The notes under the pieces are model-generated. The model was not told the origin of the DNA. It saw nothing but the letters and a program-made list of their open reading frames with translations, and did no database searches. Source: CAIWHR01 sp035541655 (GTDB lineage Bacteria; Pseudomonadota; Gammaproteobacteria; Burkholderiales; Casimicrobiaceae). From it: a stretch of DNA of 64,000 nt. Shown piece by piece: positions 16,880 through 24,585 of the stretch. The DNA is taken from assembly GCA_035541655.1 (NCBI GenBank), contig DATKMY010000096.1, forward strand, positions 76,135-140,134, written 5' to 3'. A program made the position numbers and the translations under genes. The first letter of the stretch is position 1. Every line of letters begins with the position of its first letter.

Positions 16880-17554
16880 CTAGCGGTGCGCCGCACGACG
16901 CGGCATGAACCTGACGACGGCAGCGGCGGGCGTCTTCGTCGCGCAAGCCGATCCTGCAGCCGGCCCGAAGATCACCGGCTCCTCGATCCACTCCTCGTCG
17001 AGCGACTTTTCCGGCTCGGCCTCGGGCGGCTGCTCGAGGTCGAGCGGAGGTGCGCCGGCGAGCGCGAGCACGGCGGCGAACACCGCCGCGTAGCGCGAGT
17101 CGCGACGCGCCAGCGCGACGCCGACGCTGCGCACGATGTGCGCGCAGTCGTCGAGCACGTCGCGCGCCACCGCGTCGGGCTGCAGGCTCGCGAACTCGAG
17201 CAGCACGGGAAGATAGTCGGGCAATTCGCTCGCGGCGAGCACGAGTCCGGCGCGGGCGTACATCTCGTTCAGGTCGACCATCGCCTGGCCCCGCTCGCGC
17301 GACTCGCCGTGAACGTGCTCGAAGAGGTGAAGCGAGGTCGCGCGGCCGCGATCGAACAGCGCGACGTAGTGCTGCTGCGCGTCGATCAGGTCGCAAGCGG
17401 CGAGCTCGTCGGTCAGCGCGCGGAGCGCCGAGCGCTCGCGGCGTCCCAGCGGGCGCGCGTCGCCGAGAACGGCGTCGATCTCGGGCAGAGCTGCGATCAG
17501 CTCCGCCGTCGGGTAGCCGAGCAGCGCGCCCAGTGCCTTGTACGCGGGATTCAT
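16880..17554 (-). CDS. narJ: Nitrate reductase assembly chaperone NarJ
   Basis: 224 aa cytoplasmic redox-enzyme maturation protein. The ATG ending at 17554 overlaps the narH stop (ATGA). Family features: ALGALLGYPTAELIAALPEI, QQHYVALFDRGRATSLHLFEHVHGESRERGQAMVDL, and GLVLAASELPDYLPVLLEFASLQP. It holds NarG during molybdenum-cofactor insertion and membrane attachment. The C-terminal tail (residues ~180-224) is acidic then basic and variable. Confidence 0.95.
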   Translation of the reverse strand: MNPAYKALGALLGYPTAELIAALPEIDAVLGDARPLGRRERSALRALTDELAACDLIDAQQHYVALFDRGRATSLHLFEHVHGESRERGQAMVDLNEMYARAGLVLAASELPDYLPVLLEFASLQPDAVARDVLDDCAHIVRSVGVALARRDSRYAAVFAAVLALAGAPPLDLEQPPEAEPEKSLDEEWIEEPVIFGPAAGSACATKTPAAAVVRFMPRRAAHR

Positions 17555-19089
17555 CGCGGGGTTCCTCCTGCGACCTGCTTGATGGCGATCGTCTTTCCCT
17601 TCCTTCCGCCGAAAAGACTCGGCTGCGACGAGCCGTCGGAGCAGCCGTTGCCGAACGAGAAGCCGCATCCACCCCGGAGGTCGTACGCGTTCTCGGCGTA
17701 TTCGCGGTGCGCGGTGGGGATCACGAACCGATCCTCGTAGTTTGCAATCGCCATGTAGCGGTACATCTCCTCGACCTGCGCGACCGTGAGGCCCGCCTGC
17801 GCGAGCACCTTTTCGTTCTCGCGCCGCTCGACGTGCCGATCGCGCATGTACGCGCGCATCGCGAGCATCCGCTCGAGCGCGATGGCGACGGGTCGCTCGT
17901 CGCCCGCGGTGAGCAGGTTCGCGAGGTACTGCAGCGGGATCCGCAGCGAGCGGACATCGGGCAGTTCGCCGAAGGCGCCGATCTGGCCGGCGTTCGCCGC
18001 GGACTGGATCGGGGAGAGCGGCGGGACATACCAGACCATCGGCAGCGTCCGATACTCCGGATGCAGCGGCAGCGCGACGCGCCAGTCGACCGCCATCTTG
18101 TAGACCGGGGATTCCTTCGCCGCCTTGAGCCACGCCTCCGGTACGCCGTCGCGCCGCGCCTGCGCCTGGACCTCGGGCGAATGCGGGTCGAGGAAGAGGT
18201 CGAGCTGCGCGCCGTAGAGCTTCTTCGGATCCTCGACCCCCGCCGCCGCCTCGATGCGATCGGCGTCGTAGAGCAGGACGCCGAGATAGCGAATCCGGCC
18301 GACGCAGGTCTCCGAGCACACGGTGGGCTGTCCCGCCTCGATCCGCGGGTAGCAGAAGATGCACTTCTCGGCCTTGCCCGTCGACCAGTTGTAATAGATC
18401 TTCTTGTACGGGCAGCCCGACACGCACATCCGCCACCCGCGGCACTTGTCCTGGTCGATCAGCACGATGCCGTCCTCCTCGCGCTTGTAGATCGACCCCG
18501 ACGGACAGCTCGCGACGCACGTCGGATTGAGGCAGTGCTCGCACAGCCGCGGCAGGTACATCATGAACGTGTTCTCGAACTCGCCGTGGATCGCCTTCTG
18601 CACGCCTTCGAAGTTGGCGTCCTTCGAGCGCTTCGCGAACTCGCCGCCCAGGATCTCCTCCCAGTTCGGGCCCCAGACGATCTTCTCCATCCGCTCGCCG
18701 GTGAGGAGCGACCGCGGCCGCGCGACCGGCGCGGTCTTCGACTCCGGCGCCGTCTGCAGGTGCTCGTAGTCGAACGTGAACGGCTCGTAGTAGTCGTCGA
18801 TCTCGGGCAGGTTCGGGTTGGCGAAGAGCTTCATCAGGATCGCCCAGCGTCCGCCCTGCTTCGGCTCGATCCTGCCGTTGGCCTTTCGCACCCAGCCGCC
18901 GTTCCAGCGCTCCTGGTTCTCCCATTCCTTCGGATAGCCGATCCCGGGCTTGGTCTCGACGTTGTTGAACCATGCGTACTCCATGCCCTCGCGGTTCGTC
19001 CACACGTTCTTGCAGGTCACCGAACACGTGTGGCAGCCGATGCACTTGTCCAGATTGAGCACCATGCCGATCTGTGCGCGGATCTTCAT
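17551..19089 (-). CDS. narH: Respiratory nitrate reductase beta subunit (iron-sulfur) NarH
   Basis: 512 aa. Four iron-sulfur sites are readable: CIGCHTCSVTCK (~16-26), CEHCLNPTCVASCP, CRGWRMCVSGCP (Trp replaces one Cys, as expected for the [3Fe-4S] centre) and CIFCYPRIEAG...CSETC. It relays electrons from the NarI haems to NarG on the cytoplasmic side. The ATG ending at 19089 gives the canonical start MKIRAQIGMVLNLDKCIGC; the gap to narG is 29 bp. The C-terminal GGCGFSFGNGCSDGSS matches NarH proteins. Confidence 0.97.
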   Translation of the reverse strand: MKIRAQIGMVLNLDKCIGCHTCSVTCKNVWTNREGMEYAWFNNVETKPGIGYPKEWENQERWNGGWVRKANGRIEPKQGGRWAILMKLFANPNLPEIDDYYEPFTFDYEHLQTAPESKTAPVARPRSLLTGERMEKIVWGPNWEEILGGEFAKRSKDANFEGVQKAIHGEFENTFMMYLPRLCEHCLNPTCVASCPSGSIYKREEDGIVLIDQDKCRGWRMCVSGCPYKKIYYNWSTGKAEKCIFCYPRIEAGQPTVCSETCVGRIRYLGVLLYDADRIEAAAGVEDPKKLYGAQLDLFLDPHSPEVQAQARRDGVPEAWLKAAKESPVYKMAVDWRVALPLHPEYRTLPMVWYVPPLSPIQSAANAGQIGAFGELPDVRSLRIPLQYLANLLTAGDERPVAIALERMLAMRAYMRDRHVERRENEKVLAQAGLTVAQVEEMYRYMAIANYEDRFVIPTAHREYAENAYDLRGGCGFSFGNGCSDGSSQPSLFGGRKGKTIAIKQVAGGTPR

Positions 19090-19118
19090 TCGCTGGTCCT
19101 CCGCCGTTTCGGGTCGGT

Positions 19119-22100
19119 TCAGGCGTTGGGCGCCGCGGTCGCAGGCGCCTGCGCCGGCCCGTCGAGCCAATCGACGGTTCTCATCTTGCGCACGACGACG
19201 AACTCGTCGCGGTTCGTGCCTATGGTCCCGTAGTAGTTGAAGCCGTAGGACAGCTGCGCGTAGCCGCCGATCATGTGCGTGGGCTTGACCACGATCCGGG
19301 TCACGGAGTTGTGGATGCCGCCGCGCGTGCCGGTGATCTCCGACCCGGGCACGTTTACGATCTTCTCCTGCGCGTGATACATCAGGCACATCCCGGGCTT
19401 GACGCGCTGCGACACGACGGCGCGCGCGGCGATCGCGCCGTTGACGTTGAAGAGCTCGATCCAGTCGTTGTCCTCGATGCTCGCCTTCGCCGCGTCGGTC
19501 TCGGACAGCCATACGATGGGGCCGCCGCGCGAAAGCGTCAGCATCAGCAGGTTGTCCGTGTAGGTCGAGTGGATCCCCCACTTCTGATGCGGCGTGATGA
19601 AGTTGAGCACGACCTCCGGATTGCCGTTGGCGCGGCTGCCCTTGATCGGCGCTACCGTCTTGAGATCGACCGGCGGACGATAGACGCACAAACCCTCACC
19701 GAAGCCCAGCATCCACTTGTGATCCTGGTAGAACTGCTGGCGCCCGGTGAGCGTCCGCCACGGAATCAGCTCGTGGACGTTGGTGTAGCCGGCGTTGTAG
19801 CTCACCTTCTCGCTTTCGATGCCCGACCACGTGGGCGAGCTGATGATCTTGCGCGGCTGCGCCTGAATGTCGCGGAAGCGGATCTTCTCGTCCTCCTTGG
19901 CGAGCGCGAGGTGCTTGTGGCTGCGGCCGGTGACCTTCGACAGCGCTTCCCATGCCTTCACCGCGACCTCGCCGTTGGTCTCCGGCGCCAGCGTCAGGAT
20001 CACCTCGGCCGCATCGATGTCGGTCTCGATCCGCGGCAGGCCCTTCGCGATGCCGTCCTGGACGGTGTAGTTGAGCTCGGCGAGCCTCTGCACTTCGTGC
20101 TCGGTGTTCCAGGCGATGCCCTTGCCGCCGTTGCCGACCTTCGTCATCAGGGGCCCGAGCGCAGTGAACTTCGCGTAGGTGTTCGGGTAGTCCCGCTCGA
20201 TCACCGTCATCGCCGGCGCGGTGCGCCCCGGAACGAGATCGCACTGCCCCTTCTTCCATTCCCTGACGTCGGTCGCCTGGGCGAGCTCGGCCGGCGTGTC
20301 GTGCATCAGCGGCGTGAGCACGAGGTCGCGCTCGACGCCGAGGTGTCCGGCGCAGACGTCGGAGAACTTGCGCGCGATGCCCTTGTAGATCTCCCAGTCG
20401 GATCGCGATTCCCACACCGGGTCTATCGCCGCCGACAGCGGATGGATGAACGGATGCATGTCGGAGGTGTTGAGATCGTTCTTCTCGTACCACGTCGCAG
20501 TCGGAAGCACGATGTCGGAATACATGCACGTCGTCGACATCCGGAAGTCGAGCGTCACCAGCAGATCGAGCTTGCCCTGCGGGGCCTCGTCGCGCCAGGC
20601 GACCTCCTCGGATTTGTTCCAGCCCTCGGCACCGAGGTCCTTGCCCTGCACGCCGTTCTGAGTTCCGAGCAGATGCTTGAGGAAGTACTCGTGACCCTTG
20701 CCCGAGCTTCCCAGCAGGTTCGAGCGCCAGACGAACATGTTGCGCGGAAAGTTCGCCGGGTGGTCGGGGTCCTCGCACGCCATCCGGAGTGCACCGTCCT
20801 TCAACGCGCGAACCGCGTAGTCCTTCGCGTCGATGCCCTCGGCGGCGGCGCGGCGGACGACTTCGAGCGGGTTCGCCTGCAGCTGCGGCGCCGACGGGAG
20901 CCATCCCATCCGCTCGGCGCGGACGTTGAAGTCGATGAGGCTTCCCGTGTACTCGTTCGGATCGGCGAGCGGTGAAAGGATCTCGCGGACGTCGAGCTTC
21001 TCGTAGCGCCACTGGTCGGTGTGCGCGTAGAAGAACGATGTCGAGTTCTGCTGGCGCGGCGGCCGGTGCCAGTCGAGCGCGAACGCGAGAGCGGTCCAGC
21101 CGGTCTGCGGGCGCAGCTTCTCCTGGCCGACATAGTGCGCCCAGCCTCCTCCGCTCTTGCCGACGCAGCCGCAGAGCATCAGCATGTTGATGATGCCGCG
21201 GTAGTTCATGTCGCAGTGAAACCAGTGGTTCATCGCCGCGCCGATGATCACCATCGAGCGGCCTTCGGTCTTGTCCGCGTTGTCGGCGAACTGGCGGGCG
21301 AGCGTCACCGCATCGGCCGCCTTGACGCCGGTCACCTTCTCCTGCCACGCGGGCGTGTACGGGACGTCGTCATCGTAGCCTTTGGCGACGCTGCCGCCGG
21401 GCAGCCCGCGGTCGATGCCGTAGTTGGCTGCGAGCAGGTCGAACACCGTGGCAACGCAGGCCTCGCCGTCGGCGAGCACGATCCTCCGCACGGGAACGCT
21501 TCGGAGCAGCACGTCACCGCCCTGGTCGTTCGCGTCGAAGTGCTCGTTGACGATGCCGCCGAAGTAGGGGAATGCGACGGTCGCCACGTCGTCGCGGCTG
21601 TCGATCAGCGTGAGGAGCGGGCTCGCTTCCGCGCCGCTTGCGGCGTCCTTCGCCTCGAGGTTCCACTTGCCTGCATCCACCCCTTCCTTCTGGCCCCAGC
21701 GATGGCCGATCGATCCCTGCGGTGCGTACGGCGCGTTGCGCTGCGTGTCGATCGCGACCGTCTTCCATTCGGCGTTGTTGGTCTGGGCGAGCTTGTCCGC
21801 GAAGTCGGAGGCACGGAGATAGCGGTCGGCGACGAAGCGGTTGCCGCGACGCTCGAGCCGCACCAGCATCGGCAGATCCGTGTAGCGGCGCGCGTAGTCC
21901 TGGAAATACGCCGACGGCCGCTCGAAATAGAACTCCTTCATGATCACGTGGCCCATCGCCATCGCAAGCGCCGCGTCGGTGCCCTGCTTCGGGTGCAGCC
22001 ACAGGTCGGCGAGCTTCGAGACTTCGGCATAGTCGGGCGTGATGGCAACGACTTTCGCGCCCTTGTAGCGGACCTCGGTGAAGAAATGCGCGTCCGGCGT

Positions 22101-22880
22101 GCGCGTCTGCGGGACGTTGCTTCCCCATGCGATGAGGAACGTCGAGTTGTACCAGTCGGCCGACTCGGGCACGTCGGTCTGCTCGCCCCAGGTCTGAGGG
22201 GATGCCGGCGGCAGATCGCAGTACCAGTCGTAGAAGCTCATGCAGACGCCTCCGATCAGCGACAGGTAGCGGCTGCCCGCCGCGTACGAGACCATCGACA
22301 TCGCCGGAATGGGCGAGAAGCCGATGACCCGGTCGGGGCCGTACTTCCTGATCGTGTAGACGTTCGCGGCGGCGATGATCTCGTTCGCTTCGTCCCACGT
22401 CGCGCGCACGAAGCCGCCCATGCCGCGGACCGATTTGTACGCGGTTGCCGACGCCGGGTTTTCGACGATCGACGCCCACGCTTCGACCGGTCCGCGGGTC
22501 TCGCGCGCCTCGCGCCACATGCGGACGAGGCGGCCCCGGATCATCGGGTATTTCAGCCGGTTGGCGCTGTAGAGATACCACGAGTACGAGGCGCCTCGCG
22601 AGCAGCCGCGCGGCTCGTGGTTCGGCATGTCCGGCCGGGTTCGCGGATAGTCGGTCTGCTGCGTCTCCCACGTGACCACGCCGCCCTTCACGTAGATCTT
22701 CCAGCTGCACGAGCCGGTGCAGTTCGTCCCGTGCGTCGAGCGCACGATCTTGTCGTGCTGCCAGCGCTTGCGATAGCCGTCCTCCCACGTGCGGTCCTCG
22801 GTGGTGACAACGCCGTGCTCGCCGGCGAAGCTCGTGCGATCCTTCGCGAAGTAGGTGAGGCGATCGAGAAAATGGCTCAT
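19119..22880 (-). CDS. narG: Respiratory nitrate reductase alpha subunit (Mo-bisMGD) NarG
   Basis: 1253 aa, normal NarG length. The N-terminal FS0 cluster site HGTNCTGSCSWKIYVKGG shows the His/Cys ligation of NarG. RPDMPNHEPRGCSRGASYSWYLYS and YNSTFLIAWGSNVPQTRTPDAHF contain the cofactor-binding region; the Mo-coordinating Asp is expected near the latter segment. No Tat-like leader is functional (cytoplasm-facing NarG type). It reduces nitrate to nitrite on the cytoplasmic face as part of NarGHI. Only 13 bp separate it from the upstream narK2. Confidence 0.98.
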   Translation of the reverse strand: MSHFLDRLTYFAKDRTSFAGEHGVVTTEDRTWEDGYRKRWQHDKIVRSTHGTNCTGSCSWKIYVKGGVVTWETQQTDYPRTRPDMPNHEPRGCSRGASYSWYLYSANRLKYPMIRGRLVRMWREARETRGPVEAWASIVENPASATAYKSVRGMGGFVRATWDEANEIIAAANVYTIRKYGPDRVIGFSPIPAMSMVSYAAGSRYLSLIGGVCMSFYDWYCDLPPASPQTWGEQTDVPESADWYNSTFLIAWGSNVPQTRTPDAHFFTEVRYKGAKVVAITPDYAEVSKLADLWLHPKQGTDAALAMAMGHVIMKEFYFERPSAYFQDYARRYTDLPMLVRLERRGNRFVADRYLRASDFADKLAQTNNAEWKTVAIDTQRNAPYAPQGSIGHRWGQKEGVDAGKWNLEAKDAASGAEASPLLTLIDSRDDVATVAFPYFGGIVNEHFDANDQGGDVLLRSVPVRRIVLADGEACVATVFDLLAANYGIDRGLPGGSVAKGYDDDVPYTPAWQEKVTGVKAADAVTLARQFADNADKTEGRSMVIIGAAMNHWFHCDMNYRGIINMLMLCGCVGKSGGGWAHYVGQEKLRPQTGWTALAFALDWHRPPRQQNSTSFFYAHTDQWRYEKLDVREILSPLADPNEYTGSLIDFNVRAERMGWLPSAPQLQANPLEVVRRAAAEGIDAKDYAVRALKDGALRMACEDPDHPANFPRNMFVWRSNLLGSSGKGHEYFLKHLLGTQNGVQGKDLGAEGWNKSEEVAWRDEAPQGKLDLLVTLDFRMSTTCMYSDIVLPTATWYEKNDLNTSDMHPFIHPLSAAIDPVWESRSDWEIYKGIARKFSDVCAGHLGVERDLVLTPLMHDTPAELAQATDVREWKKGQCDLVPGRTAPAMTVIERDYPNTYAKFTALGPLMTKVGNGGKGIAWNTEHEVQRLAELNYTVQDGIAKGLPRIETDIDAAEVILTLAPETNGEVAVKAWEALSKVTGRSHKHLALAKEDEKIRFRDIQAQPRKIISSPTWSGIESEKVSYNAGYTNVHELIPWRTLTGRQQFYQDHKWMLGFGEGLCVYRPPVDLKTVAPIKGSRANGNPEVVLNFITPHQKWGIHSTYTDNLLMLTLSRGGPIVWLSETDAAKASIEDNDWIELFNVNGAIAARAVVSQRVKPGMCLMYHAQEKIVNVPGSEITGTRGGIHNSVTRIVVKPTHMIGGYAQLSYGFNYYGTIGTNRDEFVVVRKMRTVDWLDGPAQAPATAAPNA

Positions 22881-22893
22881 GGCGAGACTCCGT

Positions 22894-24312
22894 TCAGCAC
22901 GGCATCGGCGAGTTGCGCCGCGCGTAGTACCACCAGGTCATCGCGATGCAGGTCGCGTAGAACGCGATGAAGCAGTAGAGCGCGAACTCGGGGCCGCCGG
23001 TCAGCGTGATCGACGTTCCGTAGCTCTTCGGGATGAAGAATCCGCCGTAAGCCGCGATCGCCGCCGAGAACCCGAGTACCGCGGCGCCTTCCTTGTTGCC
23101 GTCGCGCGTCGCCTGCTCGAGCGCCTCGGTGCCCTTGCCGGCGGCTTCGCGCTGCCGCTCGGTGAGGAAGATCACCGGAATCATCCGGAACGTCGAGCCG
23201 TTGCCGATCCCGGTGGTGAGGAAGAGCAGGATGAACATCGCGAAGAATCCTGCGAAACTGCCACCCGAAGCACCCGAGGGCAGGAAGTAGAGGACGCCGA
23301 CGACGGCGAGCGCCATGACGATGAAGTTCCAGAACGTGACGCGCGCGCCGCCGAGACGGTCGGCGAGATAGCCGCCGAAGGGGCGGATCAGCGCGCCGAC
23401 GAACGGCCCCATCCACGCGTAGTAGAGCGGATTGACGCCGGCGAACTGGCTCTTGATCAGCAGCGGGAATCCAGCCGCGTAGCCGATGAACGAGCCGAAG
23501 GTCCCGAGGTAGAGCCAGCACATGAGCCAGTTGTGCTTGCGCTTGAAGATCACTGCCTGCTCGCGGAACGACGCGCGCGCCGCGGCGATGTCGTGCATGA
23601 ACATCCAGGCGAGGATCGCGCAGATCGCGATGAAGGGTACCCAGATGAGCGCCGCGTTCTGCGCCCAGATCGTCGAGGTCTGTCCGGCCTTGTCGACGAT
23701 CGTCTGCGGCGCGCCGGACAGCGGTCCCCAGACCGGCATCGTCACGACCAGCGGCGCGAGGAACTGCACGCTCGAGACGCCGAGGTTTCCCAGTCCCGCG
23801 TTGACGCCGAGCGCCGAGCCCTTGCGCTCCTTCGGGAAGAAGAAGCTGATGTTCGCCATCGAAGAGCTGAAGTTGCCGCCGCCGAAGCCGCACAGCAGCG
23901 CGAGGATCAGCATCGTCGAGAACGTCGTCGTCGGATTCTGGACGGCGATGCCGATGCCGATCGCGGGAATCAGCAGCGACGCGGTCGAGATCGCCGTCCA
24001 CCGCCGGCCTCCGACGATCGGCACGACGAACGAATAGAAGATCCGCAGCGTCGCACCCGAAAGCGCCGGCGCGGCCGCGAGCCCGAAGAGCTGATCGGTG
24101 GTGAACTTGAACCCGAGCGCGTTGAGGTTGACGGCGACGACGCTCCAGAGCTGCCATACGGCGAAAGCGAGGAACAGCGAGGGCACGGAAATCCAGAGAT
24201 TGAGCCGCGCGATGGCTTCGCCCTCCTGCGCCCAGAATGCCTTGTCCTCGGGGTTCCAGATGTCCAGCACGCGGCCTTTGCGCGGCGCGGCTGTGGTGGT
24301 CGTGGTCGTCAT
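22894..24312 (-). CDS. narK2: Nitrate/nitrite transporter, NarK2 type (MFS)
   Basis: 472 aa, 12-helix NNP-family carrier. Both nitrate signature glycine motifs are present (GFGGGNFSSSMANISFFFP and TTGIGNGSTFRMIPVIF), with the substrate-site Arg in RIFYSF and in TFRMIP. The N-terminus is a soluble Thr-rich stretch (MTTTTTTAAP). It is first in the operon before narG, as in Pseudomonas narK1K2GHJI. NarK2-type proteins usually exchange nitrate for nitrite during denitrification. A long insertion around TERQREAAGKGTEALEQATRDGNKEG is typical of this subgroup. Confidence 0.94.
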   Translation of the reverse strand: MTTTTTTAAPRKGRVLDIWNPEDKAFWAQEGEAIARLNLWISVPSLFLAFAVWQLWSVVAVNLNALGFKFTTDQLFGLAAAPALSGATLRIFYSFVVPIVGGRRWTAISTASLLIPAIGIGIAVQNPTTTFSTMLILALLCGFGGGNFSSSMANISFFFPKERKGSALGVNAGLGNLGVSSVQFLAPLVVTMPVWGPLSGAPQTIVDKAGQTSTIWAQNAALIWVPFIAICAILAWMFMHDIAAARASFREQAVIFKRKHNWLMCWLYLGTFGSFIGYAAGFPLLIKSQFAGVNPLYYAWMGPFVGALIRPFGGYLADRLGGARVTFWNFIVMALAVVGVLYFLPSGASGGSFAGFFAMFILLFLTTGIGNGSTFRMIPVIFLTERQREAAGKGTEALEQATRDGNKEGAAVLGFSAAIAAYGGFFIPKSYGTSITLTGGPEFALYCFIAFYATCIAMTWWYYARRNSPMPC

Positions 24313-24438
24313 GTCGTCTCGGCTGTCTCGGGTTCTCTCGCGCGTACGTCGCCGAATCTAGCGCCTCGCCGCGCCCGTCGAAATTCACCGGAAGGCGCGT
24401 CGCCTAACGCCGTTCGAGGAAGGGCGCGATCGTCACGA

Positions 24439-24458
24439 CGGCGGATGGCCATCCGCCG
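24439..24458. promoter_or_regulatory. 20-bp perfect palindrome in the nar divergent promoter region
   Basis: CGGCGGATGGCCATCCGCCG is self-complementary along its full length. It lies between narK2 (minus) and the narK1-narK2 fusion (plus). A GATAGT hexamer on the minus strand (24464-24469) sits just upstream of it in the narK2 direction, so the palindrome would cover the start of that transcript. Possible operator or 5'-leader hairpin; its binder is unknown. Confidence 0.4.
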
Positions 24459-24492
24459 AACGAACTATCGGCGGCGCGTGGATGCAGCCGGC

Positions 24493-24506
24493 TTGACGAT
24501 CGTCAA
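24493..24506. promoter_or_regulatory. FNR/DNR-like box TTGAC-GATC-GTCAA
   Basis: Perfect dyad resembling the FNR/Dnr consensus TTGAT-N4-ATCAA with C/G at the fifth position. In the plus direction a TCCAAT hexamer at 24529-24534 is centred 32 bp away, as expected for a class II site near -41.5. In the minus direction GATAGT (24464-24469) is about 33 bp away. It could therefore drive both nitrate transcripts. Binder inferred. Confidence 0.6.
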
Positions 24507-24585
24507 TGCGGGCCGGCGGATGCGACGATCCAATGGCGCGCGATCCCGCGCCCCCGGGGTGCGCATTTCGACAAAGAGGAACGAC

